Positions 42,669 to 52,626 of a DNA stretch of 64,000 nt are shown here, one piece after another. Made by a program: the position numbers and the translations under genes. Origin of the DNA: Bacteroidota bacterium (GTDB lineage Bacteria > Bacteroidota > Bacteroidia > Chitinophagales > Chitinophagaceae); NCBI GenBank assembly GCA_018267915.1, contig JAFDXN010000025.1:124001-188000 (forward strand), in the 5' to 3' direction. The notes beneath the pieces are model-generated. The model made no database searches and was not told the origin of the DNA. It saw only the letters and a program-made list of their open reading frames with translations. Within the stretch, counting starts at the first letter, position 1. Every line of letters starts with the position of its first letter.

Positions 42669-44543
42669 TTCTGCCGCCTGCTGCATGTACATATTGGCGC
42701 TGTCACCTAGCTGCTGTTTTTTTGCTGGATCTTTTACCGCTTTAGCATAGTCGTTGTATACCTGCGACATGGTTAGGTATGCTTTCTTATTGTCAAGATC
42801 CGCAAGATGCGGTTTTAACAGATTTATGGCCTGCGGGTAATCCTGTAACTGATTGTAAAACATGGCTGCATAGATCGGCAAGTTGCCCTCATCTTCATCG
42901 CTGTAGCTCACAAATGGATTGAACAACTTTGTGATCGCAGTAGCCCATGCTGGATCTTCGGAGGCGACCGGCCAGGTGAATGGTTTTTGAATAGCTGTGT
43001 TGGAATTGAGCGCTTTGTTCAGATCGTTTTCCCGTAGAAATATTACAGAGACCGGGTCGGCGTAGATCATGTAAAATCCCTTGTTCCAATATAGGTCGTG
43101 CTGGGTAGCCGGCAATTGTGAAGTGCTCAATACCACATAGTTGAACCTGTATTTATCATCGGCTGTCCTGAATAACGAAGGCTGTTGGTACATTTTGAAA
43201 TAGTCATCGAAGAAGGACACTGGGAAAACATCGAGGTCGCGGAGATCTATGTAAGATTTGAAATCCGGATATAATTTCCAGAGCAGATAGGACGAAACAA
43301 AATAATCGGAAAAGGCAGGGCCCTGGATGTTGTTGGCTTTGATAAACTCAGCAGCACCCGTGGGGTTGTGCAACATACTGGTATGTACGCCATAGCGATT
43401 GACCGAAGCCGTGGCCTTGTAAAAAGTATTGCTTACCACTGAGACGTAGAACAACAGACCGATGATCACTGCTATAAAGGTTGCGTATTTGCTCATGCCT
43501 GCGAATGGTGTCCACCTCGCCCGAAGAAATACTGCAAAATCGCTAAGTATCAATGCCACAGAAGGCAGGAGTATAATTTGCGAGAAGGGAATATTGCGAT
43601 TTGCAGTAAGCGATAAATAACCGAAGAGTGGAATCAGCAATAGATACGCAACCATGGCCGGTGTATAAAACGGCTTTCTTGCCGTGCGCATTTTCAAGGG
43701 CCAATACATCAGTACAACAACGAGTACGGCCACATGCCAGCGTGCCTGTACGGTCCAGTAGGCGGTATCGCTCCATGAATATAATTCCGTGGTGTATTTG
43801 TTGGCCCATACCTGGCGGTATATCTCAAAGGGCTGCTTCCAGAGAATGAAACCGTTGGGATTGAGGAGTATGATAAATATTGAGGCGATGAAGACCAGGC
43901 CAAGGCGCCCGGCCTGTTTCAGATACAAGCTTTCTTTTGTGAGTAAGTAACTTATCGCTGATCCCCCGGTAAAGGTGCCCATCATCACCAGCCCGACCGG
44001 GTAGCCCTCGTGCATATTGGCCCAAAGGCATTGGAAGGGCAAGAGCCAAATGATATGCTTAAAAGATGCCTCGGGTTTGCGCAGCAGCAAAAACAAATAA
44101 ACAGCACAAAACAGGTGGCTCATCATTTCGGGCCTGCCGGCCATGCGGTATTCGATAGTGGCGAGCAACAAAAGAATTGCCAACACACTTTGAAATTCGC
44201 TGATGTTCCTGTTTAAAAGCTGCGCAAGATCTTTAATGGTCCTGAAGAGTAGCCCGACGATCGCAATATTGACAAGGCATTGCAAAAGAATCACCCCTTC
44301 CGGGCCCATGACCTTATCTAGCAGTGCAATTATTATTTCGTACAGCCATTTTACGTTCACCCAGGGATGCCCGGCCATAGTGTATGAAAACACATCGGTA
44401 TGCGTCACCTGCCCATGCTCCAACATCCATCGGCCCGAAAGTAGCTGCCACCACACGTCAGGTTCGCGGAGTTGCTTCATACCAAGGACCATCGCGACCA
44501 AGTAGCAGAGCAGGCGGGGAAGTCTTTTCAGGAAATCTTGCAT
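42657..44543 (-). CDS. Large polytopic membrane protein with a soluble C-terminal domain
   Basis: 628 residues with roughly ten hydrophobic segments between 5 and 380. An early loop carries REPDVWWQLLSGRWMLEHGQVTHTDVFSYTMAGHPWVN. This acidic, tryptophan-rich first loop resembles GT-C glycosyltransferases (DxD/E in loop 1), so the protein may use a lipid-linked sugar donor. The soluble C-terminal 230 residues include a helical, TPR-like end (YPQAINLLKPHLADLDNKKAYLTMSQVYNDYAKA). I do not assign a family. It overlaps the converging sterol desaturase gene by 12 bases. Confidence 0.7.
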   Translation of the reverse strand: MQDFLKRLPRLLCYLVAMVLGMKQLREPDVWWQLLSGRWMLEHGQVTHTDVFSYTMAGHPWVNVKWLYEIIIALLDKVMGPEGVILLQCLVNIAIVGLLFRTIKDLAQLLNRNISEFQSVLAILLLLATIEYRMAGRPEMMSHLFCAVYLFLLLRKPEASFKHIIWLLPFQCLWANMHEGYPVGLVMMGTFTGGSAISYLLTKESLYLKQAGRLGLVFIASIFIILLNPNGFILWKQPFEIYRQVWANKYTTELYSWSDTAYWTVQARWHVAVLVVVLMYWPLKMRTARKPFYTPAMVAYLLLIPLFGYLSLTANRNIPFSQIILLPSVALILSDFAVFLRARWTPFAGMSKYATFIAVIIGLLFYVSVVSNTFYKATASVNRYGVHTSMLHNPTGAAEFIKANNIQGPAFSDYFVSSYLLWKLYPDFKSYIDLRDLDVFPVSFFDDYFKMYQQPSLFRTADDKYRFNYVVLSTSQLPATQHDLYWNKGFYMIYADPVSVIFLRENDLNKALNSNTAIQKPFTWPVASEDPAWATAITKLFNPFVSYSDEDEGNLPIYAAMFYNQLQDYPQAINLLKPHLADLDNKKAYLTMSQVYNDYAKAVKDPAKKQQLGDSANMYMQQAAESGR

Positions 44544-44596
44544 GATGCCTGAAAATAGTGCAAATGTTGAAGCCCTACAATTATTTGCTTTTGTAT

Positions 44597-45010
44597 TTAT
44601 TCCAACGGAACCATGCAGCGCACCTCAGCATCGGACACGTACCATTCCAGGCAATAGCCCTGCGGATCGATGCCCGGCTGCGTAATGAGCAGGTGAAACG
44701 CCTTGCCTATTGCCGGTGTATCTTTTACGTAGTCGTGCAATGTTATTGAAACAAATGCACCCTTCTTAACTGTAAAGCTTTCGAAACCGAGTTGCTCAGC
44801 TTCACCACTATGCAACTCCTCTGCTGCCGCCTTATATACTATACTGCCTCCGTTCTCGGGCCGGGAAATACCAAAATAACGTCTGCCGCTACCGAAGGGC
44901 ACTGCTGCATGTATTTTTTGGTGGGCTTCCCCTACCCCATGCGGGAAGGAGCTTGCCTGTACGCAGATAAGATGAATATCCCGCTCTAGATGGAACTGTT
45001 CGATATGCAT
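44597..45010 (-). CDS. GyrI-like small-molecule-binding domain protein
   Basis: 137 residues from ATG 45010. The pattern of SSFPHGVGEAHQKI, RRYFGISRPENGGSIVYKAAAEE, GFESFTVKKGAFVSITLHDY, then LEWYVSDAEVRCMVPLE matches the SHS2-fold effector domain seen in GyrI and the C-terminal half of some AraC/MerR regulators. There is no DNA-binding part, so it stands alone. It may bind a small ligand or protect against toxins. The assignment is by pattern only. Confidence 0.5.
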   Translation of the reverse strand: MHIEQFHLERDIHLICVQASSFPHGVGEAHQKIHAAVPFGSGRRYFGISRPENGGSIVYKAAAEELHSGEAEQLGFESFTVKKGAFVSITLHDYVKDTPAIGKAFHLLITQPGIDPQGYCLEWYVSDAEVRCMVPLE

Positions 45011-45117
45011 AGTTTCACGTGGTTTCGCAACAAAGTTAGCACCTGACAGCGGGACAAAACGGGGTGAGAAAGACAAAAAACAGGCCGCATTGCGACAAAA
45101 AAGGCAAGAGTAGCGAA

Positions 45118-45639
45118 TCAGCGGCTTCCTGCGTTCTTTAATACGGTATTATAGACCGCGCCCAGTTTCGGGACCAGGATGGTCTTCATGATACCGCGGG
45201 TATTTAACATGATAACATACTTACCCACCATAAAGCGGAATGAAACTGCATTTGGACCTTCCGCCATGCTACCGTCGCCCATCATATAGTAGTCATCCGG
45301 CTTTGCCTCAGGAACTGTGCCTAATACATTGTATGTATTTTCCACCATTTCACCTTTCTTCACATGTGCCAGATTTTCAGCATGCTGTTTCTTTAACGCC
45401 TGGAATGCCGCTTCAGGGTCTTTATACGCCATATATGAAACCGCAATTTTTATGAACCCATTTTCCGTCTTGTAAAGGCACGTTTTTTTATCGGCGGTGG
45501 CCTCCTCTTTGACCGGGTAACCAATAACATTATACACCTGATCGGCAGTGAGGATATCGCATGCCTTATGGATGTCGCCCTTGAATGAAAAAAGGGTGGG
45601 CGCAGTAAGCAGGCAAATGAAAAGAAAGAGGTTTTTCAT
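45118..45639 (-). CDS. Exported hypothetical protein
   Basis: 173 residues. The signal peptide (MKNLFLFICLLTAPTLFSF) precedes a small domain that opens HKACDILTADQVYNVIGYPVKEE, a pattern seen in short exported proteins in which an early cysteine pairs with a later one (KKTCLYKTENGF). I do not recognise a function. It starts 15 bases after the HtrA-like protease stop on the same strand, so the three genes at 48164-45118 are probably one operon, although this member alone carries an export signal. Confidence 0.6.
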   Translation of the reverse strand: MKNLFLFICLLTAPTLFSFKGDIHKACDILTADQVYNVIGYPVKEEATADKKTCLYKTENGFIKIAVSYMAYKDPEAAFQALKKQHAENLAHVKKGEMVENTYNVLGTVPEAKPDDYYMMGDGSMAEGPNAVSFRFMVGKYVIMLNTRGIMKTILVPKLGAVYNTVLKNAGSR

Positions 45640-45654
45640 CGTTTTATTTTTTCA

Positions 45655-46758
45655 TTATTTTTCTTCAAGCATTGGTTCGCACCCGTACTGCTCTATCAGT
45701 ACGTTGTCGTAATGATCAGCCTTCTGGAAAAGATCCCGGTACATGTGCTCTCCACCTTCCGGAGTCATATCAAGATCATAAACCAATGAACTCAATACTA
45801 TATTCTCACCGTGCAAGCTGAACAGAATACCCTGCATATTGTAATTTTCCTTTAGCAAATAACTGTACAATTCTTTGATCCCGGTTTTGGGTAACCGGCA
45901 TAAATAAGCATCACTCACTACGAAGTAGTTATCGGGGTTGTACGAAATTTTTATGGTTGCAGATCCTTCCGTGACTTCCCACTTGTTAGTGCTGGTACGG
46001 GCCAGTTCTTTATCGTGTCCCAGCTTTTCGAGGATGTCTTCGATGGCCTTCGCGATACCGGATATGGGTGCCTCGGCAGGTTCATCCTTTTTAGGGAACT
46101 CGATCTTAGTGCCGCAGTTGGGACAATACTGCCCGGCCTCCAGCGTTTGCTCAGTAACCAAAGTGCTACACGAGGGACAGCGGATAGCGAGTTCGCCACG
46201 ATGCGGCAGGTATTGATCGAGCGCTTCTTTTAAATATGATGCCGGCAATGCAAAACCCAGGTTGTCGCCCCCTTTAATAATAAATGTATTTACTCCCGCG
46301 ACCTCTGCATTTTCATTCACCAGCGGACCGCCGCTATTGCCCGGATTGATAGCGGCGTCGATCTGAATATACTTGATGCCTTGCTGCACCCTATCGACGC
46401 GCGATATTACACCCTGCGTAGCAGTATAATTAAGCCCATACGGGTGGCCGATCGCTACAACGGTATCGCCATCCTTGAGTTTCGAATAATCACTTAGTTT
46501 TATGTCGGGCAGCAGCTGCAGGTCTACAGGAGGTATGATGAAAGCAAGATCGTAACGGCGATCGGTGAACACAACCTGTGCAAGGCGCTTTTCAAAAATG
46601 TGCCCTTTAACGGTCACACGACGGCTGTCACCCACCACGTGGTTATTGGTAACAATGAGGTCGTAGTCCTTCAGATAAAAGCCGGTTCCGGTGCCTGTTT
46701 TCGTGGCTATTTGCACTACTGCATCCTGGTATAGTTCTATTATCTCCTGTATCGTCAT
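45655..46758 (-). CDS. Intracellular HtrA-like serine protease with zinc ribbon and chaperone-like tail
   Basis: 367 residues without a signal peptide. A trypsin-like domain spans about 1-185 with the full triad: His40 (VTNNHVVG), Asp70 (RRYDLAFI) and Ser142 (NPGNSGGPL). A zinc ribbon follows, with Cys194/197 (CPSC) and Cys212/215 (CPNC). The last 110 residues (NKWEVTEGSATIKISYNPD onward) have the alpha-beta pattern of YbjN/type III chaperone-like domains. There is no PDZ domain. The start overlaps the stop of the gene at 46758 by one base (TAATG), so the two are translationally coupled. A cytoplasmic quality-control role is inferred. Confidence 0.8.
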   Translation of the reverse strand: MTIQEIIELYQDAVVQIATKTGTGTGFYLKDYDLIVTNNHVVGDSRRVTVKGHIFEKRLAQVVFTDRRYDLAFIIPPVDLQLLPDIKLSDYSKLKDGDTVVAIGHPYGLNYTATQGVISRVDRVQQGIKYIQIDAAINPGNSGGPLVNENAEVAGVNTFIIKGGDNLGFALPASYLKEALDQYLPHRGELAIRCPSCSTLVTEQTLEAGQYCPNCGTKIEFPKKDEPAEAPISGIAKAIEDILEKLGHDKELARTSTNKWEVTEGSATIKISYNPDNYFVVSDAYLCRLPKTGIKELYSYLLKENYNMQGILFSLHGENIVLSSLVYDLDMTPEGGEHMYRDLFQKADHYDNVLIEQYGCEPMLEEK

Positions 46759-48164
46759 TATCGTTTTGTTTCCAGGTTTAGGTTGGCCATTTGCTCGGTG
46801 AAGCTGACGCCAAAATCGTACAAACTATTGTAAGAAATCTTATCATGATTCCACTTCATCTCCGGGAACTTATCGGCATAACGTCCAACTGCTTCATTGA
46901 TGGCCCTGCGGATAGCCTCCTTATTGAATTCGCTTGATGCAGTATCATACAATGGCTGCTGCATGCCCATGTCAGCAAAATAGCCGGCGTGCATCACAGC
47001 CATATAGATGGTAGTAAGATCGGTGATCACCCGTGGCATGCTATAGATGAACTGGTTGTACATAACACCGTACTCATTGAGCACCAACGCAAGGGCAGGA
47101 TACTTATTATCTACATACCAGCGGGAGTCAGAATTGCCGTTCAGTACATGTTCCCTTATTTTATCTGCCGGGCCCGGTGCGCTGATGGCGAAGGTGCTCT
47201 TGCTACGGTAGACGCTGGCAGCAAATTCTTCACGGGTAATATCAAGCAACTTACGAGCGGCCTCTTTCATCAACTGGTTACGCTCCACCAGCGTCACCTC
47301 TTCTTTTTTATCCCAGTATAAGGAGTGTATCTGCTCCATTTGAGATAGGAGCTTCGCTTCCGGCGTGATCAGGAAATCGATCCTGTAAACCAGCGTAAGC
47401 ATAAGATAGGCGATAGAGCCGGAGAAGGAATCCTGGTTGAGCTCGGATATGGCATTCAGCGTATCCTGTATCCACTTGCGGAACCAGTTGTATTTAATAT
47501 CAAGCTCCTGTTCGCTCAGTTGCTGTATATGTTCTGTACCAATCGGCTTGAGGCTGCTGAAGTCGGCCAGTAAGAGGTCGTCCTGCCTATCGGCTTTTGT
47601 GGCGAGCTCACGGAGACCATAATATAATTTGTTGGGGCTGGCCGACGTCACCTCTGTATCAAAGATCATACAAAGGGTATTCTGATCATCGAGCGCGTTC
47701 CGCGAGTAGTAGAGGCTGAAGTTCATGTCGAGCAGCCGGCGCATCACAGCAGTTGCCGGTGTCTCCATTACGGCCAGAGGCACCCGCGCTACCAACTTTT
47801 CGCCATCGCACTCCCCTGTTACCATCTTTGAGCCCTGGACAATATCAAAGGTGAAGTTGCGCCCATCTGGGCGGAAGCGGACATTGTCCTCCACATCGTC
47901 TCTCAGGTAGTCAAAGAGTGCAGCAAAGGCTTCGGGATAATTTTTCTCCTTAAACCTGTCTTCGGCTATATACCAGCTCTGTGTTTTTTTGTAGCTCTTA
48001 TTGTTATCGCTATATCTGCCGAACCTGATGCCGTCGAGCCCAGTAAAAGGTGCGGCAATCGCGGACGCCTCCGATGAGACATGGCCTTTATTGTCGGTGC
48101 TTTGACTTACGGTTGGCGCAGGCGCTTGTTCGTTTTTTCCAAAAAGTTTGTCTAACCAGCCCAT
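46758..48164 (-). CDS. Hypothetical partner of the HtrA-like protease
   Basis: 468 residues, soluble, no signal peptide. Starts MGWLDKLFGKNEQ, a short amphipathic beginning often found on proteins that touch the membrane. Residues about 60-190 resemble a YbjN/type III secretion chaperone-like domain (YPEAFAALFDYLRDDVEDN, TGECDGEKLVARVPLAVME), which also appears at the C-terminus of the protease downstream. The second half is helical and unassigned. A shared domain plus coupled translation suggests the two proteins bind each other. An AGGAG-like site precedes the ATG. Confidence 0.6.
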   Translation of the reverse strand: MGWLDKLFGKNEQAPAPTVSQSTDNKGHVSSEASAIAAPFTGLDGIRFGRYSDNNKSYKKTQSWYIAEDRFKEKNYPEAFAALFDYLRDDVEDNVRFRPDGRNFTFDIVQGSKMVTGECDGEKLVARVPLAVMETPATAVMRRLLDMNFSLYYSRNALDDQNTLCMIFDTEVTSASPNKLYYGLRELATKADRQDDLLLADFSSLKPIGTEHIQQLSEQELDIKYNWFRKWIQDTLNAISELNQDSFSGSIAYLMLTLVYRIDFLITPEAKLLSQMEQIHSLYWDKKEEVTLVERNQLMKEAARKLLDITREEFAASVYRSKSTFAISAPGPADKIREHVLNGNSDSRWYVDNKYPALALVLNEYGVMYNQFIYSMPRVITDLTTIYMAVMHAGYFADMGMQQPLYDTASSEFNKEAIRRAINEAVGRYADKFPEMKWNHDKISYNSLYDFGVSFTEQMANLNLETKR

Positions 48165-48199
48165 TCAGTGTATACGGGAAAAATTTAGCTCCTAAAATA

Positions 48200-48207
48200 C
48201 AAAAGTA
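48200..48207 (-). promoter_or_regulatory. -7 promoter box of the protease operon
   Basis: TACTTTTG on the minus strand matches TAnnTTTG exactly, 35 bases before the ATG at 48164. AGGAG follows in the leader. Confidence 0.55.
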
Positions 48208-48282
48208 TTCAGCAGCAATAATGCCAGAAATTGCAATTTATGCTCCTATCAATTATGTATATAGTAGTTTAAACCTCAATAG

Positions 48283-49185
48283 CTATATTTCATAGGCTGT
48301 GCCTTCAATAGTTACCTGCACATTTGGGAAGATCGCCAGAGCCTCTTCACGAAACGGTTCGAGATCACGGTATTTGGAAGAGAAATGTCCTAATAGCAAT
48401 TGCTTTGCATTAGCCATTTTAGCAAGTTGTGCAGCCTGGGCCGCGGTGCTATGAAAGCGCTTTTCCGCCTTATCAACCTCCTGGTGCAGGTAAGTGCATT
48501 CATGATATAATGTATCTGCGCCTTGTATCACATCCAGGAAGGAATCTGTGAATACCGTATCCGCACAGTAGGCGTATTTTTTGGGAGATGGCCCTTCATC
48601 TGTAACCCACTCATTTTTTACGAGCATGCCATCTGGCCTCAGGTAGTCCTCGCCCATCTTGAGATTTTCATAAAACTCAGCGGGGATCTCATATTCTTTT
48701 GCATTGGCCGGCAAAAGCTTACGACCACGTGTTTTCCTTTCCACGAGGAAACCATGGCATTGTATGCGATGGTTCACAGGGAAACAAGTGACGCTGAACA
48801 TATCGTTCTCCACCAGCTTTGCGGTGCCTTCCGGCAAAGGGTGAAAATTATAGGGGAAACAAAGTTCTGTATCGGCTACTTCAAAGATCATGTTGAGCAT
48901 GTCATTTAACCTGGCCGGTGCATAAACGTTCAAAGGGGCTGTGCGGCCAAGCAGGCTCATGCTGTTGATAAGCCCGGGTAAGCCGAAGTAATGATCGCCA
49001 TGAAGGTGACTGATAAAAATATGCTCGAGATTGCGCCAGCGCAGGCCATAGCGCTGCATCTGCACCTGTGTGCCTTCGCCGCAGTCGAGCATGATCAATG
49101 CACCATAAACAGACACTACCTGCGAAGTAGGATGTCTGCCGAATGCGGGAAGTGCTGAGTTATTGCCGAGTATTGTTACCTTCAT
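48283..49185 (-). CDS. rnz: Ribonuclease Z
   Basis: 300 residues of the metallo-beta-lactamase fold. The metal-binding HLHGDHYFGLPG motif lies near 60-71. Further ligands are supplied by NHRIQCHGF, YCADTVF and HFSSKYRDLEPF. The N-terminus LGNNSALPAFGRHPTS is characteristic. It cuts tRNA precursors 3' of the discriminator base. The STAS gene lies 13 bases upstream on the same strand, so they share a transcript. Confidence 0.95.
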   Translation of the reverse strand: MKVTILGNNSALPAFGRHPTSQVVSVYGALIMLDCGEGTQVQMQRYGLRWRNLEHIFISHLHGDHYFGLPGLINSMSLLGRTAPLNVYAPARLNDMLNMIFEVADTELCFPYNFHPLPEGTAKLVENDMFSVTCFPVNHRIQCHGFLVERKTRGRKLLPANAKEYEIPAEFYENLKMGEDYLRPDGMLVKNEWVTDEGPSPKKYAYCADTVFTDSFLDVIQGADTLYHECTYLHQEVDKAEKRFHSTAAQAAQLAKMANAKQLLLGHFSSKYRDLEPFREEALAIFPNVQVTIEGTAYEI

Positions 49186-49198
49186 CTACCGTTTTGAC

Positions 49199-49573
49199 TT
49201 AGTCTTCATCAAACAAATCGCGTTCCAAAATCTCCATACTAACGATATCAATGGCTTCCTGCATCGAGGGGGCTATATTAATGGCAGCGTCCGTTTCATC
49301 TCTTTTTAGCTCGGCCATCACATTGTCCTGAATATTGGTGAAAACAAGCGAGGAGTTGTTGCCATAGCAGTCCTCATGTAATTCCGTGAGCAAGTGAAAC
49401 GACCTTTCGTCTGCATCCAGGCAGTTGTGAAGGTCGATAATATAGTTCTCACTGCCGTTTTCGGTCAGTTCGTTACACTTTTGGCGAAGTGCCGCTGCCA
49501 AATTAGCATCTAAATGGTTAGATACAGGAGTAATAACTATATATGTCGGTTTGGTATCAATTTTGAATTCCAT
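49199..49573 (-). CDS. STAS-domain protein (anti-sigma antagonist-like)
   Basis: 124 residues with a STAS-like alpha/beta pattern: YIVITPVSNHLDANLAAALRQKCNEL, NYIIDLHNCLDADERSFHLLTELHEDCYG, SLVFTNIQDNVMAEL. The position of the usual phospho-acceptor Ser/Thr (typically DxSG) reads CLDADERSF, so regulation by phosphorylation is uncertain. The end is very acidic (LERDLFDED). It is co-transcribed with rnz. A regulatory role in partner switching is possible but not shown. Confidence 0.7.
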   Translation of the reverse strand: MEFKIDTKPTYIVITPVSNHLDANLAAALRQKCNELTENGSENYIIDLHNCLDADERSFHLLTELHEDCYGNNSSLVFTNIQDNVMAELKRDETDAAINIAPSMQEAIDIVSMEILERDLFDED

Positions 49574-49779
49574 AATCGTAGTACAGTTTGGATAGGGGCG
49601 GATAGTTAGGTTCGAGGTTTAAAATTAACACATCCAAGCTAAGCTTTTTTGCCGTATATTTAAATACAGGATTTGGCAACGAGCGAAGGTGTTAATATAA
49701 TCAGATGAGAATATAGCTAAACACAATATCGGACTATACCCAATATCATTAATTTTACAATTAAACTAGGACAGGATTC

Positions 49780-52320
49780 ATGGATTCTAATTTCTCACCG
49801 AAAGTAAAAGAGATCATTTCCTACAGCCGCGAAGAAGCGTTAAGGTTGGGTAATGATTTTATTGGGACGGAGCACTTGCTGCTGGGCCTCATCCGCGAAG
49901 GCGATGGGCTGGCGGTACGAGTATTGCAGAGTATGCAGGTTGATCTATTTGACCTCCGTAAAGAACTGGAAATGGCAATAAAAGACAAAAACAACAAACC
50001 ATTGGCCAACATTAACAGCCTGCCGCTTACAAAGCAAGCTGAAAAAGTGATACGCATCACCGTACTGGAAGCCAAGGCCCTGAAAAGTGCCACGGTTGAG
50101 ACCGAGCACCTTATGCTGTCGATCCTTAAGAATAAGGAAAACGTAGCAACGCAGATACTACATCAGTATGATGTTGACTATGAGCGCTTTAAGAACGAAC
50201 TGAGCATATTGCAGGGCGAAAACCCGCGTGCTGCCGACTACGGCGATCCGGGTTCAGAAGAATTTGAAGATGATGACGAACGCCGCCAGTTTCAGCAACA
50301 GCGCAGGCAAACCGGCAATACCAAGTCAAAGACACCGGTGCTTGACAACTTCGGGCGTGACATCACGAAGCTCGCTGAAATGGGGAATTTAGACCCCATA
50401 GTAGGCCGAGAAGAGGAGATCGAACGCGTGTCGCAGATATTATCCCGCCGCAAGAAAAACAACCCCATATTGATAGGCGAGCCCGGCGTGGGTAAAACGG
50501 CTATCGTAGAAGGTCTTGCACTTCGCATCGTACAAAGGAAGGTATCGCGCGTACTGTTCGATAAACGCGTGATCAGCCTTGATCTTGCTGCCCTGGTGGC
50601 CGGTACCAAATACCGCGGCCAGTTCGAAGAGCGTATGAAGGCGATCATGAACGAGCTGGAAAAGAATCGCGATGTGATCCTCTTTATAGATGAGATCCAC
50701 ACCATCGTAGGTGCAGGCGGCGCCTCAGGCTCGCTGGATGCATCGAACATCTTTAAGCCAGCCCTAGCACGTGGCGACCTGCAATGCATTGGTGCATCGA
50801 CACTGGATGAATACCGTATGTACATCGAGAAGGACGGCGCTCTTGACCGCCGCTTCCAGAAGGTACTGGTAGAACCACCAAGCGTGGATGAGACGATCAC
50901 AATACTGAACAATATCAAGGCCAAATACGAAGACTTCCATAATGTAACCTACGACCAGGAAGCGATAGAAGCCTGCGTGAAGCTGAGCGACAGGTATATG
51001 ACCGACCGCCTGCTGCCGGATAAGGCTATAGATGTGATGGACGAAGTGGGCGCACGCGTGCACCTGAAGAACATCAACGTTCCGGAAAACATACTGGAGC
51101 TTGAGAAGAAGATAGAAGACATCAAGCAGGAAAAGAACAAGGTAGTGAAGAGCCAGCGCTTTGAAGAAGCAGCTGCCCTGCGCGACCGCGAGAAACGCCT
51201 GGGTGAAGAACTGGAAAAAGCTAAGAACGACTGGGAAGAAGAGGCCAAGCATAAGCGCTACCCCATACACGAAGAGCATATTGCCGAAGTGATCAGCATG
51301 ATGACCGGCATACCTGTAATGCGCATGGTGGAAGCCGAAAGCGAAAAACTGCGCCGCATGGGCGACGACCTCAAGGGTGCGGTAGTAGGCCAGGACGAAG
51401 CGATAAGCAAAGTAGTAAAATCGATACAGCGTAACCGTGTGGGTCTGAAAGACCCCCGCAAGCCGATCGGCTCATTCATATTCCTGGGCCCGACCGGTGT
51501 AGGTAAAACCGAGCTGGCACGTGCTTTAGCACGCTACATGTTCGATAGCGACGAGGCATTGATACGCGTAGATATGAGTGAGTACATGGAAAAATTCTCG
51601 CTCAGCCGCCTGATAGGTGCGCCTCCGGGATACGTTGGCTACGAAGAAGGCGGGCAGCTTACCGAAAAGGTACGCCGCAAGCCATATTCCGTGGTGCTGC
51701 TCGACGAGATCGAGAAGGCGCATCCGGACATATTCAACATCCTGCTACAAGTGCTGGATGATGGACAACTGACCGATGGGCTGGGCCGTAAGGTGGACTT
51801 TAAGAATACGCTGATCATCATGACGTCTAATATTGGTGTACGCCAGTTGAAGGACTTTGGTGCGGGTGTAGGCTTTGCCACCTCAGCCAAGACTGAGAAC
51901 TCTGAAGATTTCAGCCGTGGCGTGATCGAGAAAGCGCTGAAGCGCACATTCTCTCCCGAGTTCCTGAACAGGATAGATGATGTGATCATCTTCAACTCGC
52001 TGAGCGAAGAGAATATCGGAGCTATTATCGAGATCATCATGAAGGATGTGATGAAACGACTGAACACCCTTGGGTTTACACTAGACCTTGCAGCAGGGGC
52101 CAAAAAATTCATAGCCGAAAAGGGCTACGACCAGCAGTTTGGCGCAAGGCCGCTGCACAGGGCGATACAGAAATACCTGGAGGACCCACTGGCTGAAGAG
52201 ATACTTAGCCACCGGATCAAGGAGGGCGACATGGTAATAGCCGACTACAGCGAAGAAGAAAAGAAAATCGTATTCGTAATAAACCATTCTCCTGCCAAAA
52301 AACCGGAGAAAGCAGAATAA
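49780..52320 (+). CDS. clpC: ATP-dependent Clp protease ATP-binding subunit ClpC
   Basis: 846 residues. Two Clp_N repeats (about 1-145), first AAA module with GEPGVGKTA and [13 protein letters not shown], a UVR-type coiled middle ([19 protein letters not shown], about 455-480), second AAA module with [15 protein letters not shown] and [14 protein letters not shown], and the D2-small domain. The UVR segment and length identify ClpC rather than ClpA or ClpB. It unfolds proteins for ClpP and usually needs an adaptor. A strong terminator follows. Confidence 0.95.
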   Translation: MDSNFSPKVKEIISYSREEALRLGNDFIGTEHLLLGLIREGDGLAVRVLQSMQVDLFDLRKELEMAIKDKNNKPLANINSLPLTKQAEKVIRITVLEAKALKSATVETEHLMLSILKNKENVATQILHQYDVDYERFKNELSILQGENPRAADYGDPGSEEFEDDDERRQFQQQRRQTGNTKSKTPVLDNFGRDITKLAEMGNLDPIVGREEEIERVSQILSRRKKNNPILIGEPGVGKTAIVEGLALRIVQRKVSRVLFDKRVISLDLAALVAGTKYRGQFEERMKAIMNELEKNRDVILFIDEIHTIVGAGGASGSLDASNIFKPALARGDLQCIGASTLDEYRMYIEKDGALDRRFQKVLVEPPSVDETITILNNIKAKYEDFHNVTYDQEAIEACVKLSDRYMTDRLLPDKAIDVMDEVGARVHLKNINVPENILELEKKIEDIKQEKNKVVKSQRFEEAAALRDREKRLGEELEKAKNDWEEEAKHKRYPIHEEHIAEVISMMTGIPVMRMVEAESEKLRRMGDDLKGAVVGQDEAISKVVKSIQRNRVGLKDPRKPIGSFIFLGPTGVGKTELARALARYMFDSDEALIRVDMSEYMEKFSLSRLIGAPPGYVGYEEGGQLTEKVRRKPYSVVLLDEIEKAHPDIFNILLQVLDDGQLTDGLGRKVDFKNTLIIMTSNIGVRQLKDFGAGVGFATSAKTENSEDFSRGVIEKALKRTFSPEFLNRIDDVIIFNSLSEENIGAIIEIIMKDVMKRLNTLGFTLDLAAGAKKFIAEKGYDQQFGARPLHRAIQKYLEDPLAEEILSHRIKEGDMVIADYSEEEKKIVFVINHSPAKKPEKAE

Positions 52321-52371
52321 GAATTTTAGGATTACCCACTACTCGACAAGAAAGTGGTTTATACAAAAACT

Positions 52372-52400
52372 ACCCCCGGTTTCCACCGGGGGTTAACTTT
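52372..52400 (+). terminator. clpC terminator
   Basis: A perfect 9-bp GC-rich stem, ACCCCCGGT-TTCC-ACCGGGGGT, followed by TAAC and T7, 52 bases after the clpC stop. Confidence 0.9.
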
Positions 52401-52521
52401 TTTTGAAAAGGCTCCAACGCCGGGGCAAGTTCCTTCGTCAATATATGCAGAACGGGGCCATTTTCACCTTATGCTACATAGACCCGCACTTCGATATAAG
52501 CTTTCCCGGTTCTGTTTTTAT
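52401..52521 (+). other. Unassigned segment between two terminators
   Basis: About 120 bases lie between the clpC terminator and a second plus-strand terminator. No reading frame, tRNA cloverleaf or strong promoter box is visible. A small RNA ending at the second terminator is possible. Confidence 0.2.
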
Positions 52522-52552
52522 AAAAAGCCCTGAGATACTACAGGGCTTTTTT
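52522..52552 (+). terminator. Second plus-strand terminator
   Basis: AAAAAGCCCTG and CAGGGCTTTTT pair over 11 bp around an 8-base loop, ending in T6. It comes 120 bases after a complete terminator for clpC. Confidence 0.8.
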
Positions 52553-52581
52553 ATTGCAAATAACTGAAGATCAACATATTA

Positions 52582-52609
52582 AAAAACCGCAACCAAGGTT
52601 GCGGTTTTT
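52582..52609. terminator. Bidirectional terminator of the thioredoxin-like gene
   Basis: AAAAACCGCAACC-AA-GGTTGCGGTTTTT, a perfect 13-bp stem with T runs on both strands, 17 bases past the stop of the minus-strand gene. Confidence 0.85.
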
Positions 52610-52626
52610 GCTATCCTACTTTAAAA

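Noticed and set aside
52401..52521. tRNA or tmRNA in the clpC downstream gap
   Set aside because: No cloverleaf, T-loop GTTC-A signature or CCA end could be built by eye.
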